DNA of 64,000 nucleotides from the NCBI GenBank assembly GCA_024398135.1, contig CP073750.1:1364001-1428000 (forward strand). The letters run 5' to 3'. The stretch's first letter is position 1. Each line of letters starts with the position of its first letter. The translations under genes and the position numbers were made by a program. This stretch comes from a bacterium SCSIO 12643. GTDB lineage: Bacteria; Bacteroidota; Bacteroidia; Flavobacteriales_G; Salibacteraceae. The notes under the pieces were generated by a model that saw only the letters and a list, made by a program, of their open reading frames with translations, ran no database searches and was not told the origin of the DNA. Below are positions 11,227 to 20,095 of the stretch, in pieces.

Positions 11227-11982
11227 ATGTCCAATATACTTGTAATTGAAGACGATGCCACAGTAAGAGAAAACCTTGAAGAACTCTTAAAATTTAAAGG
11301 CTATACAGTATTTAGTTCTTCCGATGGGAAGGAAGGTTTAGATATGGCGTTTAAGAAGGAACCGGATTTAATTATCTCGGATATTATGATGCCGGAGATG
11401 GATGGATATGAATTATTAAAAAACGTTAGAGAAACTCCAGCATTAACCAATACCCCGGTGATACTGCTTACAGCCAAAACCATGACAGAATCCAAAATCA
11501 TGGGATTAGAATATGGCGCAGATGATTATATCACCAAACCATTTAATGCAAAAGAGCTTATTGCCAGGATTGCGAATTTGATTGAGATTAGAAGAAAGTT
11601 AAAAGCAAAAGCGTATTTAGAAACCAATAAAACTGAAGTGGAATCTACTGAAGACATCTTCATGCGTGAACTTATTGTGCTATTTGCTGACAATTTAGAT
11701 AAATCACAATTTGCGATCGAAGATGTTGTGGTTGAAATGGGGTTAAGCAAATCTACTGTTCAAAGAAGAGTAAAAGCCATTACGAACAAAACTTTCAATC
11801 AATTCCTAAGAGAATTTAGACTAGAGCAAGCAAAACAAATTATTGAACAACGCGGTGGAAACATTTCGGAAGTGGCTTACGCTACTGGGTTCAATAGCGT
11901 AAGTTACTTCTCATTTTCTTTTAAGAACTACTTTGGATTCCCTCCAACTGAAATCGTTCCTAAGGATGCCGGTTTTATTTAA
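11227..11982 (+). CDS. Response regulator with AraC-type DNA-binding domain
   Basis: This 251-residue regulator has an N-terminal CheY-like receiver with the acidic pair Asp9-Asp10, phospho-acceptor Asp52 (SDIMMPEMDGYE), Thr82 and Lys104 (ITKPF). A C-terminal AraC/XylS double helix-turn-helix follows from about residue 150, with the second-helix signature SEVAYATGFNSVSYFSFSFKNYFG. It probably binds DNA on phosphorylation by the divergent histidine kinase. AraC-type output is common in Bacteroidota hybrid systems, but here it is a stand-alone regulator. Its targets are unknown. Confidence 0.93.
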   Translation: MSNILVIEDDATVRENLEELLKFKGYTVFSSSDGKEGLDMAFKKEPDLIISDIMMPEMDGYELLKNVRETPALTNTPVILLTAKTMTESKIMGLEYGADDYITKPFNAKELIARIANLIEIRRKLKAKAYLETNKTEVESTEDIFMRELIVLFADNLDKSQFAIEDVVVEMGLSKSTVQRRVKAITNKTFNQFLREFRLEQAKQIIEQRGGNISEVAYATGFNSVSYFSFSFKNYFGFPPTEIVPKDAGFI

Positions 11983-12149
11983 AAACTAAGGCTCTCCATT
12001 CGTCTTCTTAAAACCGTATTACTTACGGTTAATTTGTACTTGGTACTCAAGTACTCTCTGATTTCTTCGAGACTGGTGTATCCTTTCTCCTTGAATTCCA
12101 ATAAGGTTTTCTCAAGAAGTCCCAATCTCCCTTTTCTTAAACTTTCCAT
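11979..12149 (-). CDS. Small protein of 56 residues, possibly HTH-like
   Basis: The minus strand carries an ATG-started frame of 56 residues, beginning MESLRKGRLG and ending RRRMESLSF, closed upstream by an in-frame TAA. A ttgggga stretch lies about 5 bases before the ATG and may act as a ribosome site. The sequence is basic and helical, with a segment KGYTSLEEIREYLSTKY-x3-VSNTVLRRRM that has the spacing of a helix-turn-helix. It does not match a family I know. The stop overlaps the end of the convergent response regulator by 4 bases. Composition looks coding, but there is no independent proof. Confidence 0.5.
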   Translation of the reverse strand: MESLRKGRLGLLEKTLLEFKEKGYTSLEEIREYLSTKYKLTVSNTVLRRRMESLSF

Positions 12150-12375
12150 AAATCCCCAAATTTTATGTTACACCTAAACTAACGATCTAAATATAGTAAT
12201 TGTTTTACAACAATCTAAACTTTAACATAATTTAAACATTGATAATCATGCACTTCCCTCATCTAGCAAGACTTTAGAAGCGCCAATTTATTATCAACAA
12301 ATCATTAACATAATTTTCAACCATATCCCGACATTCAATTTAGAGCTCGCACTAAAAATCACTATTTTCGCTTAA
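12150..12375. other. Intergenic region, nothing recognised
   Basis: This AT-rich stretch lies between the small minus-strand ORF and the M1 peptidase gene. I see no terminator hairpin, RNA gene or convincing TAnnTTTG promoter; a weak tattttcg at 12362-12369 before the peptidase start differs from the consensus at one base. Confidence 0.4.
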
Positions 12376-14292
12376 ATGACGCGGTTTATCATGTTCTTAT
12401 GTCTGCAATTCCTTTTTGGTATTACCATTCAAGGACAACACAACCATGCTCAAGACTTTGAAGAAATCGTTAAATACGAAAAATCTGGATTTCAAAACAA
12501 AAGGGCCTTCACCGAGTCCCAAAACACCCAGAATTATGACGTTTCTTATTATCAACTGCAACTTAATGTAAGTCCAGATTCTCATTTTATTCAAGGTAGT
12601 GTTACCATTCACTTTACACCAAAGAATAATATTTCGCAAATCGTTTTTGATTTGAATTCTGTATTACAAGTTGATTCTATATCTAGAAATAATCTAACGC
12701 TATCATTTGAACATCTCAACAATCAGATCTTTGTTCAACATGCTTTTCAGCATTCTCAAAAAGATTCGGTTACCATTTATTATCATGGAACGCCTCCAAA
12801 TTCTGCTTCATTTAGAACCGACTACCACAATAACACACCAATTCTTTGGACACTTTCAGAACCTTATGGTGCATTAGACTGGTGGCCATGTAAACAGAGC
12901 TTATTGGATAAAGCCGATTCCGTGGATACTTATATCACTGTACCCAATGGAAATAAAGTAGCTGGGGTTGGGAACTTAATTTCTGAAATACCGCATCCGA
13001 ATTCCACAACCACAGTTCACTGGAAAAGCACCTATCCAATTGCCACCTATTTAGTGGCGATAGCCGTTACACCTTATGCTGAAATTAACTTTCAATCTAC
13101 TTTGACCAACGGAAATTTATTGGTACAAAATTATGTTTACAAAGAAGATAGCGCTGATGTCATCGATCAATTGATGGCCACAGATACCTTGCTACGATTT
13201 TACGATTCTCTTATCGGTCCCTACCCTTTTATGTCAGAAAAATACGGACATGCGCAATTTGGACGAGGTGGCGGGATGGAACATCAGACCATGAGTTTCA
13301 TGTATCATTTTGGATTCGGTTTAACTGCACACGAATTGGCCCATCAGTGGTTCGGAAATAAAATCACTTGTGGTAGTTGGAGCGACATCTGGCTGAATGA
13401 AGGGTTTGCGACCTACTTTGCCGGAATTCCTTTTGAATTTTTGTATCAGGATTCTTCATGGTATCAATGGAAAAAAACATTTCTTGAACGCGCCACCGAA
13501 TTATCAGATGGAAGTATCTATGTATATGATACCAGTAGTGTCTCTCGAATCTTTGATCCAAATCTTTCATATGCGAAAGCTGGTTATATGCTTCACATGC
13601 TCCGTAAGCAGATTGGAGATGATCATTTTTTTAATGCCATAAGAGCATATGTAACAAATCAACAATTAACATATGGTTTTGCCTATACGGACGACTTTTT
13701 TTCGCATATCGAAATGGAAACAGGTCATAATATATCTACATTTAAAAATCAGTGGGTGTATGGTCAGGGTTACCCCAGTTTTAATTTAGAGTGGAAACAA
13801 AATGGTTCTGACTTAGAACTCAATCTATCCCAAACCACATCTCATGCCTCAGTTTCGTTTTTCTATCTTAATGTCCCTCTCCTTATAGAAAGCGATAATG
13901 GGGATAGCTTATGGTACTATATGTATCATCAAACCAACAAGCAAATTGAGCAAACCTCAGTGCCTTTTGTGGTAAACAAGATCACCATTGACCCCAATCT
14001 GGATTTAATATCAAAAGCAAACTTTAGTATCAATACGACTTCGCTGGACGGGTTAAATGTTTACCCCAATCCAGCGCAAAATCATATTATCATATCACCA
14101 GGTGGAGAAATGAAATATGTTTCAGAATACCAAATCATTAGTTCGGTTGGGAAACTCATGCGACATGAATCCATGCCTACATTTTCATTTCCAAAAGAGA
14201 TAGATGTTTCTTATTTAAGTCAGGGGGAATATATTTTGATCTTACGACATAAAGAGAAGTCTACATCACACAAACTTGTGATTTCAAAATAG
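12376..14292 (+). CDS. M1 family aminopeptidase with type IX secretion sorting domain
   Basis: This zinc metallopeptidase of the M1 (gluzincin) family removes N-terminal residues from peptides. The 638-residue protein has a signal peptide ending near TIQGQ, a beta-rich N-terminal domain, the GxMEN-like exopeptidase motif as GGGMEHQT, and the zinc site HELAHQWFGN with a downstream glutamate in WLNEGFATYF. The last 75 or so residues form a Por/T9SS C-terminal sorting domain (LNVYPNPAQNHIIIS ... KLVISK), so it should cross the outer membrane through the gliding-type system and be surface-bound or released. It lacks the long C-terminal ERAP-like domain of larger M1 enzymes. No partner gene is adjacent. 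Confidence 0.93.
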   Translation: MTRFIMFLCLQFLFGITIQGQHNHAQDFEEIVKYEKSGFQNKRAFTESQNTQNYDVSYYQLQLNVSPDSHFIQGSVTIHFTPKNNISQIVFDLNSVLQVDSISRNNLTLSFEHLNNQIFVQHAFQHSQKDSVTIYYHGTPPNSASFRTDYHNNTPILWTLSEPYGALDWWPCKQSLLDKADSVDTYITVPNGNKVAGVGNLISEIPHPNSTTTVHWKSTYPIATYLVAIAVTPYAEINFQSTLTNGNLLVQNYVYKEDSADVIDQLMATDTLLRFYDSLIGPYPFMSEKYGHAQFGRGGGMEHQTMSFMYHFGFGLTAHELAHQWFGNKITCGSWSDIWLNEGFATYFAGIPFEFLYQDSSWYQWKKTFLERATELSDGSIYVYDTSSVSRIFDPNLSYAKAGYMLHMLRKQIGDDHFFNAIRAYVTNQQLTYGFAYTDDFFSHIEMETGHNISTFKNQWVYGQGYPSFNLEWKQNGSDLELNLSQTTSHASVSFFYLNVPLLIESDNGDSLWYYMYHQTNKQIEQTSVPFVVNKITIDPNLDLISKANFSINTTSLDGLNVYPNPAQNHIIISPGGEMKYVSEYQIISSVGKLMRHESMPTFSFPKEIDVSYLSQGEYILILRHKEKSTSHKLVISK

Positions 14293-14293
14293 A

Positions 14294-15019
14294 TTAGATC
14301 TTTCCAAAAATGCTTTTAAGCTTCAATGTGATCACACCAAAGAAAGCTTCTTTGAAAATACCACCAGACATCTTAGAAGTTCCTTCTTGACGATCTGTGA
14401 AGATGATTGGGGTTTCCATCACTTTAAATCCTTTTCTCCAGGTTCTGAATTTCATTTCAATCTGAAATGCGTAACCTTTAAACTGTATCTCATCAATTCC
14501 AATAGATTCCAGTACCTTTCTTCGGTAGCACTTAAACCCAGCTGTAGTGTCACGAATAGGCATTCCTGTAACTATTCTTACGTACATAGATGCATAATAG
14601 GACATCAAGATTCTACCCATTGGCCAGTTCACTACATTTACACCCTTGATATATCTGGACCCAATCACCAAATCCGCATTATTATTTTGCGCCTCGTTGT
14701 ACAAAACAATCAAGTCATCAGGATTATGTGAAAAATCACAATCCATTTCAAATATAAAATCGTAATGTCTATCGATACTCCAATGAAATCCATGTATATA
14801 GGCTGTTCCCAATCCCAATTTACCTTGACGTTCTTCAATAAACAACCTATCCGGGAACTCGGATTGCAGTTCTTTTACCACAGCAGCCGTACCATCCGGA
14901 GAACCATCATCAATAATCAATACATCGAAAGCTTTCTCTAACGAAAACACTTTTCGAATCATTTTCTCAATGTTCTCAATCTCATTATAAGTTGGTATGA
15001 TAACGATGCTGTCGTTCAC
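14294..15019 (-). CDS. Polyprenol-phosphate mannosyltransferase-like GT2
   Basis: This family 2 glycosyltransferase closely resembles dolichol/polyprenol monophosphate mannose synthase, which transfers mannose from GDP-mannose to a lipid carrier. The N-terminus has the nucleotide-binding IIPTYNEIENI motif, followed by the DDGSPDGT and metal-binding EMDCDFSHNP (D-x-D like) motifs and the family signature RDTTAGFKCYRR. At 241 residues it is the catalytic domain only, without the C-terminal membrane anchor of some relatives. It converges with the M1 peptidase gene at one base spacing. Confidence 0.9.
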   Translation of the reverse strand: MNDSIVIIPTYNEIENIEKMIRKVFSLEKAFDVLIIDDGSPDGTAAVVKELQSEFPDRLFIEERQGKLGLGTAYIHGFHWSIDRHYDFIFEMDCDFSHNPDDLIVLYNEAQNNNADLVIGSRYIKGVNVVNWPMGRILMSYYASMYVRIVTGMPIRDTTAGFKCYRRKVLESIGIDEIQFKGYAFQIEMKFRTWRKGFKVMETPIIFTDRQEGTSKMSGGIFKEAFFGVITLKLKSIFGKI

Positions 15020-15113
15020 TATAGCAAATTTTGATGGCGAAGATAATATTTGGACGTTATTAGTTTACAAACTGACCGCTGAAGAGCGAAAAAAATTATT
15101 AAAATCTGTGAAT

Positions 15114-15470
15114 TTATAATTTCAATTCTTCATTTGGGTCCCAAAAAACCTCTTTAAAATTGACAATTTGATCATTCTCCACTTTTATTCCTTCAGCTTC
15201 TAATAATTCCTGCATTCTCGAAGGAGGGACAAAGTTGTTTTTACCTGATAAAACCCCTACTCGATTCACTACACGATGTGCAGGTACTTCCAGACCGGCT
15301 TTATCACTTCCATTCATTGCCCATCCCACCATCCGAGCCGATCTTGCTGATCCCAGATATCTACCAATTGAGCCATAGTTTGTAACTCTACCTTTCGGAA
15401 TCAACCGAACTACTTGATATACCTGGTCAAAAAAATCCTTATTCTTCTCTGAATGCTTTACAACTGTCAT
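15114..15470 (-). CDS. Alkyltransferase-like protein (MGMT family, Cys to Ala)
   Basis: The protein has the DNA-binding fold of O6-alkylguanine-DNA alkyltransferase, but position 64 in the active-site motif is alanine (PAHRVV) instead of the alkyl-accepting cysteine. Such alkyltransferase-like (ATL) proteins bind O6-alkylguanine without removing it and hand lesions to nucleotide excision repair. The helix-turn-helix region (GRVTNYGSIGRYLGSARSARMVGWAM) with the arginine finger is intact. Length, 118 residues, matches ATL proteins. The stop of trmB abuts its start. Notably, uvrC lies about 6 kb away on the same strand. Confidence 0.92.
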   Translation of the reverse strand: MTVVKHSEKNKDFFDQVYQVVRLIPKGRVTNYGSIGRYLGSARSARMVGWAMNGSDKAGLEVPAHRVVNRVGVLSGKNNFVPPSRMQELLEAEGIKVENDQIVNFKEVFWDPNEELKL

Positions 15471-16181
15471 TTACGTAATTCTAAATCTCAAATATTTTAT
15501 CACGTGTCCAATTTCGGAAAACTTTTCCTCATAATAGGTTTTTACCTGCAATATTTCTTTCAGATCTTCATCTTTAACCAGATCTAAATCTGCATAAATA
15601 TCATGGGACACAAATTCCAGATCATATCCATGCGTCTCTATTTGCTCCAATGTGTAATTAAAGAAAAAGTCATTGTCATGCTTCAAATGGAGTACTGCTC
15701 CCGGTTTCAAAAACTTTCTATAACGATCAATAAACAATGGTGCAGTCAGTCTCTTTCTGGCACGATTCTTTTGCGGTTGCGGATCAGGAAAAGTAATCCA
15801 TATTTCATCCACTTCATCCACGGCAAAAAAGGAAGTTATAAAATCGATTCTTGTGCGTAAAAAACCAGCATTCCCTAATCCCTCGTCCAAAGCAATTTTT
15901 GCGCCTTTCCAAAGTCTGGCTCCTTTAATATCCACCCCCAAATAATTCTTACCGGAATTTTGACGCGCCAATGCTACCGTGTATTCTCCACCACCACATG
16001 CCAATTCCAAAACCAAAGGATTCTCATTTTTAAAAAACTCCTTTTTCCAATTTCCTTTAATGGGATGTGGTTTGATTTCTCCTCCATTATTTTTGTCAAT
16101 AACATCCTGAAGAGAAGGTTCTAAAACATTTTCAAAACGCGCTACATCAGCGAAACGATTCAGCTTATTCTTATTCGACAT
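15471..16181 (-). CDS. trmB: tRNA (guanine46-N7)-methyltransferase
   Basis: TrmB methylates guanine 46 in the variable loop of tRNAs with SAM. Visible are the SAM site LELACGGGEYTVALA, the conserved GVDIKGARLWKGAK segment and the family signature IWITFPDPQPQKNRARKRL. The frame is open to an ATG at 16217, but family members usually begin near KNKLNRFADV, so I place the start at 16181 (MSNKNKLNRF). It is immediately followed by the ATL gene and is probably in one operon with it. Confidence 0.94.
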   Translation of the reverse strand: MSNKNKLNRFADVARFENVLEPSLQDVIDKNNGGEIKPHPIKGNWKKEFFKNENPLVLELACGGGEYTVALARQNSGKNYLGVDIKGARLWKGAKIALDEGLGNAGFLRTRIDFITSFFAVDEVDEIWITFPDPQPQKNRARKRLTAPLFIDRYRKFLKPGAVLHLKHDNDFFFNYTLEQIETHGYDLEFVSHDIYADLDLVKDEDLKEILQVKTYYEEKFSEIGHVIKYLRFRIT

Positions 16182-16262
16182 CGATCCAAGTATTTCGGCA
16201 AAAATAATATCATTCAAAGCGATACATAGGATGCTTTAGTTTTAATTTGTTATACACTTTTC

Positions 16263-17345
16263 ATGATTCAAACTAAAACTATATTCATTGCTCCATTGAA
16301 CTGGGGGCTAGGTCATGCCACAAGGTGTATTCCAATCATTCAGCATCTAAAAAAACAAGGGCATAAAGTCATTTTAGGATCTGATGGAAATGCTTTCCAA
16401 TTATTGCAAAAAGAATTCCCTGAACTTCTTGCCATTGAGCTTCCAGGTTATAACATCACCTATCCTGATAATGATCAATTTGCCATGCATATGATTCTAT
16501 CTGTTCCTAAAATTTTATCCGCGATTAAACGTGAAAAAAAGGTATTGGAGACTATCATTAAAGATCATCATATTGATACCATCATATCCGATAATCGATA
16601 TGGAATTTTTCATTCAGATATTAAGTCTATCATTATCACACATCAACCCAATATTTTAGCTCCGGTATTCTCAAATGTAGCATCAGCACTTCACAGAAAA
16701 TTTCTAAACAAATTTGATGAAGTCTGGATTCCAGATTTTGAAGACGCTAATAATGTATCGGGAGATTTATCACATCCAATCCATAATTTATCACAAGCTA
16801 AGTATATTGGAATTTTGAGCCGATTTTCTTCCAAATTAAGAGCACAGTCTCCTGAAATTGAAATCCGAAAGCCTTATATCCTTGCTATCATTTCAGGTCC
16901 CGAACCTCAACGATCAAAATTTGAATATATTCTACGGAAACAATCAGAAAAAAATGATCATCATGTAATTGTGGTTGGAGGGAAATATGAATCCGTGGAA
17001 AATTCAAAAACAGCACACAACCTTACGTATTTACCATTTGCTTCGAGCGCGCATCTAAAATGGCTTATTGAAAATTCAATGATTTGCATTTCCAGATCTG
17101 GGTATTCATCCATTATGGATTATATCTCGCTAGGTAAGACTGCAATTATGGTCCCTACACCTGGTCAAATAGAACAAGAATATTTAGCTGATTATCTCAC
17201 TGAAAAGGGATTATTCATTACCTCCAAACAACATCAATTTGATCTTCAGAAAGTACTGGAATCTTTTAACACTTTCAATCCTAATTTCAAAAACTTCGAT
17301 TCTAAGAAAATTGATAGGATTTATGACCTACTTAACAACATTTAA
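16263..17345 (+). CDS. MurG-like glycosyltransferase of unknown substrate
   Basis: This 360-residue protein has a GT-B layout: an N-terminal half opening with FIAPLNWGLGHATRCIPII, where GHATR is the glycine/histidine loop of MurG and diacylglycerol glucosyltransferase relatives. The C-terminal half carries the donor-binding stretch SRSGYSSIMDYISLGKTAIMVPTPGQIEQEYLADYL. Similar proteins are annotated only as glycosyltransferase family proteins in Bacteroidota. No acceptor can be inferred from the neighbours (trmB divergent, mltD-like downstream). Confidence 0.8.
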   Translation: MIQTKTIFIAPLNWGLGHATRCIPIIQHLKKQGHKVILGSDGNAFQLLQKEFPELLAIELPGYNITYPDNDQFAMHMILSVPKILSAIKREKKVLETIIKDHHIDTIISDNRYGIFHSDIKSIIITHQPNILAPVFSNVASALHRKFLNKFDEVWIPDFEDANNVSGDLSHPIHNLSQAKYIGILSRFSSKLRAQSPEIEIRKPYILAIISGPEPQRSKFEYILRKQSEKNDHHVIVVGGKYESVENSKTAHNLTYLPFASSAHLKWLIENSMICISRSGYSSIMDYISLGKTAIMVPTPGQIEQEYLADYLTEKGLFITSKQHQFDLQKVLESFNTFNPNFKNFDSKKIDRIYDLLNNI

Positions 17346-17482
17346 CCCAGATCTACGTAAACATTAATCAGTGAAAAACCTTTCTTTGCATCTCGTAAAT
17401 TGAGGTTACATTCTAAATATCTTTCGGTTTCATTCGTTGTCATCAAAACAAGACACACATAACAACTGGAAAACAAGTTTTT

Positions 17483-18970
17483 ATGAGTTTTAAACAAACA
17501 CTTTTTTCTTTTCTTTTCGCACTTCTTTATATCTCGAGCATACACGCTCAGGACAGTAGTCAGGTTCAACCGTCAATTGATAGTCTTTTGATTGATACAG
17601 GTGACGAAGTTGTATTTGCTTTAGATCATATGGCCAGACTTCCATATTTAGAATCACATCAAGTAGATACCAGTGTTGAAAATCTGAATACATTCCAATT
17701 TGCTGCGGATAGTGTACCTTATTATGATAGTGCCTATTATGCTAAGTTTTTAGACTCGCTGGATCAACGCTCTCCTTTCGATTTGGTTTATAACAAAAGA
17801 ACTGATGCCTTTATCAAACTGTATGTAGTTAGAAGGAGAAAACAAACTGCAAAATTACTTGGGTTACAACATCAATATTTTCCTATGATGGAAGAATTAT
17901 TGGCTAAACATGAAATGCCATTTGAACTTAAATATTTAGCAGTAATCGAATCCGGGTTAAATCCTAAAGCAAGATCACATGCTGGTGCGGTAGGCTTATG
18001 GCAGTTTATGTATGCCACTGGGAAAATGTATGGGTTAAATCAAAATTCATACATGGATGAGCGTATGGACCCGATTAAATCTACAGATGCTGCATTGAGG
18101 TATCTAAAGTATCTATATGGAATCTATCATAAATGGGATTTAGCTTTGGCCGCTTATAATTGTGGGCCTGGAAACGTAAATAGAGCAATGCGCAGATCAG
18201 GTTCTTCGGATGGAAATTACTGGGATTTATATCCTTATTTACCTAGAGAAACTCGTGGTTATGTTCCAGCATTTATTGCGGTAAATTACGTAATGAATAA
18301 TCCTTCAGCGCATAACATTTATCCGGTTATGCCTAAAGCCACTTATTTTGAATTGGATACTGTTCAGGTCAAACAGCCTATTAGTTTTGAGCAGTTATCT
18401 CAAAATCTGGAGATTCCGGTTGAGGATATTGCATACTTTAATCCAACGTACAAACTGGATTATATCCCGGCATATAGCAATAAAACTTCTATTCTGTATC
18501 TACCTCATGAAAAGACAGAACTATTTGTTCAGAATGAACAAACCATCTATGCTTTGGCTAAAAAGGAAAAACCAAATCAAGGAAAAGAGATTAAGCCTTT
18601 TTCCGAAGACCGTGTAGTTTATCGGGTAAGGTCCGGAGATTATCTGGGAAAAATTGCCAATCGCTATCATGTAAGTGTGAGTAGTATCAAACGCTGGAAC
18701 GGACTTAGAAATAATAATCTAAGAGTAGGACAAAAATTGGTCATTTATCCAAAAGGTAATTATGCGCAATCAAAGCCTAAGCCAAAACCCAAAACCAGAG
18801 CCACTACCAGTGATCAAAACTATACCTATTACAAAATTCAATCTGGAGACACTTTATGGGATATTGCCAATGCCAATGGGGTATCGATTGAGAAATTAAA
18901 AGAATGGAACAAAGATTTAAATGATAAAAACCTAAAAGTTGGCACGAATATTATTGTAGGTGAATCTTAA
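17483..18970 (+). CDS. Membrane-bound lytic transglycosylase D-like, with two LysM domains
   Basis: The enzyme cleaves the glycan strands of peptidoglycan. It has a signal peptide (cleavage near IHAQD), a goose-type SLT domain with catalytic Glu156 in AVIESGLNPKARSHAGAVGLWQFM, and two C-terminal LysM peptidoglycan-binding domains at about residues 374-420 and 447-492 (VRSGDYLGKIANRY and IQSGDTLWDIANAN). A Lys/Pro-rich linker separates them. The DUF4837 lipoprotein gene follows after 10 bp, a recurrent pairing in Bacteroidota, so the two are likely co-expressed at the cell envelope. Confidence 0.93.
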   Translation: MSFKQTLFSFLFALLYISSIHAQDSSQVQPSIDSLLIDTGDEVVFALDHMARLPYLESHQVDTSVENLNTFQFAADSVPYYDSAYYAKFLDSLDQRSPFDLVYNKRTDAFIKLYVVRRRKQTAKLLGLQHQYFPMMEELLAKHEMPFELKYLAVIESGLNPKARSHAGAVGLWQFMYATGKMYGLNQNSYMDERMDPIKSTDAALRYLKYLYGIYHKWDLALAAYNCGPGNVNRAMRRSGSSDGNYWDLYPYLPRETRGYVPAFIAVNYVMNNPSAHNIYPVMPKATYFELDTVQVKQPISFEQLSQNLEIPVEDIAYFNPTYKLDYIPAYSNKTSILYLPHEKTELFVQNEQTIYALAKKEKPNQGKEIKPFSEDRVVYRVRSGDYLGKIANRYHVSVSSIKRWNGLRNNNLRVGQKLVIYPKGNYAQSKPKPKPKTRATTSDQNYTYYKIQSGDTLWDIANANGVSIEKLKEWNKDLNDKNLKVGTNIIVGES

Positions 18971-18980
18971 ACAGACCATC

Positions 18981-20018
18981 ATGAACCAGATTCTTAAATT
19001 CATATTCTCCATTGCAGTTTTATCAAGCGTTTTATTCTCCTGTTCTAACAATGACGAAGAGAACAAAATGTTGATGTCTATTTCAGGTAATCCCGGAGAG
19101 GTCATCTTTGTAACCACCACGAATCAATGGAAGGGAAAAATTGGAGAGACCATTCAGTCTCATTTCCTAAAGCCCGTATACGGAATGCCTCAAGACGAGC
19201 CTTTGTTTAATGTTATTCAAACTAACAAAAGTGATTTCGATCGAATTTTTCAAACCTTCAGAAATGTTGTCCTCATTGAAATTGACACGAACAGATACAG
19301 TGAAGGAGAAGTTACCTATCATAAAAACGCATGGGCCAATGGACAATTAGTGATTCGAGTCATTGCCAGTAGTCGAGATGAACTGATTGATATTTTCAAC
19401 CAGAATGCCGCCCAAATGATTCATACTATTCAAGCTAAAGAGTTCAATAGACTTTATGCCAAATATAAACGCAAACCGAACAAGGGTATTCAGGAAAAAC
19501 TTAAAAAGGAACTTCAAATTGAAGCAGTAATTCCCAAAGAAGCTGTGTTGGCTTCACACGATGATAAACACGCCTGGGTGCGAATTGAGAGAGAAAAACT
19601 CAAAGGAGGTTACCAACATCAGATTAGTCAGGGTCTTTTGATTTTTAAATATCCTTACCGCCAAAAGCAACAATTTTTAGATAGCAATCTGTTTGCTTTA
19701 CGTGATTCTATTCTTCAGGCTTATATTCCGGGACCATCTGATGGCAGCTATATGACCACTGAATATCGTTATTATCCCCCGGTTACTAAAGAAATCAATT
19801 ATCAGGACCATTTCGCAAAAGAGATTCATGGGTTATGGCGCATGGAAAACAATTTCATGGGAGGTCCAATGGCTACATATTTTGTATTGAATGAAGATGA
19901 AGGTATGATCTATTGTTTCTCTGGATACGCTTTTGCACCACAATTTAACAAACGGGAATACTATAGAGAAATCGAATCCATAGCAAGGTCAATCCAATTT
20001 GTTTCTGCATCCAAATAA
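18981..20018 (+). CDS. DUF4837 family lipoprotein
   Basis: This 345-residue lipoprotein has a signal peptide ending at LFSCSN and so is anchored in the envelope. The body matches DUF4837, recognisable by the GLLIFKYPY, GPSDGSYMTTEYRYYPP and LWRMENNFMGGPMATYFV segments. Function is unknown. The frame is open seven codons upstream, but the ATG at 18981 directly gives a standard lipoprotein signal. It lies behind the LysM transglycosylase gene and is probably translated from the same mRNA. Confidence 0.9.
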   Translation: MNQILKFIFSIAVLSSVLFSCSNNDEENKMLMSISGNPGEVIFVTTTNQWKGKIGETIQSHFLKPVYGMPQDEPLFNVIQTNKSDFDRIFQTFRNVVLIEIDTNRYSEGEVTYHKNAWANGQLVIRVIASSRDELIDIFNQNAAQMIHTIQAKEFNRLYAKYKRKPNKGIQEKLKKELQIEAVIPKEAVLASHDDKHAWVRIEREKLKGGYQHQISQGLLIFKYPYRQKQQFLDSNLFALRDSILQAYIPGPSDGSYMTTEYRYYPPVTKEINYQDHFAKEIHGLWRMENNFMGGPMATYFVLNEDEGMIYCFSGYAFAPQFNKREYYREIESIARSIQFVSASK

Positions 20019-20074
20019 CATTCTCTTTATATGTAAATGTAAGCCCCCCGTCATTTCGTAATCGACATTGAGAG

Positions 20075-20082
20075 TAGGTTTG
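20075..20082 (+). promoter_or_regulatory. Candidate -7 promoter element before peroxiredoxin-like gene
   Basis: The octamer taggtttg fits TAnnTTTG and would start transcription about 8 bases before the ATG at 20096. No clear TTG -33 element is found at the usual distance, so this is weak. Confidence 0.3.
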
Positions 20083-20095
20083 CCCTCAAAAAATT

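Noticed and set aside
14997-15119. Plus-strand 40-residue frame across the start of the GT2 gene and the gap before the ATL gene
   Set aside because: The later part (WTLLVYKLTAEERKKLLKSVNL) looks protein-like, but the first part runs over the GT2 start and there is no ribosome site, so it is probably chance or a relic.
17342-17569. Minus-strand frame of 75 codons between the glycosyltransferase and MltD-like genes, with an ATG for a 33-residue part
   Set aside because: Most of the frame overlaps the 5' end of the MltD-like gene on the other strand. The non-overlapping part (MTTNETERYLECNL and on) reads reasonably like protein but is too short and lacks a clear promoter or ribosome site.
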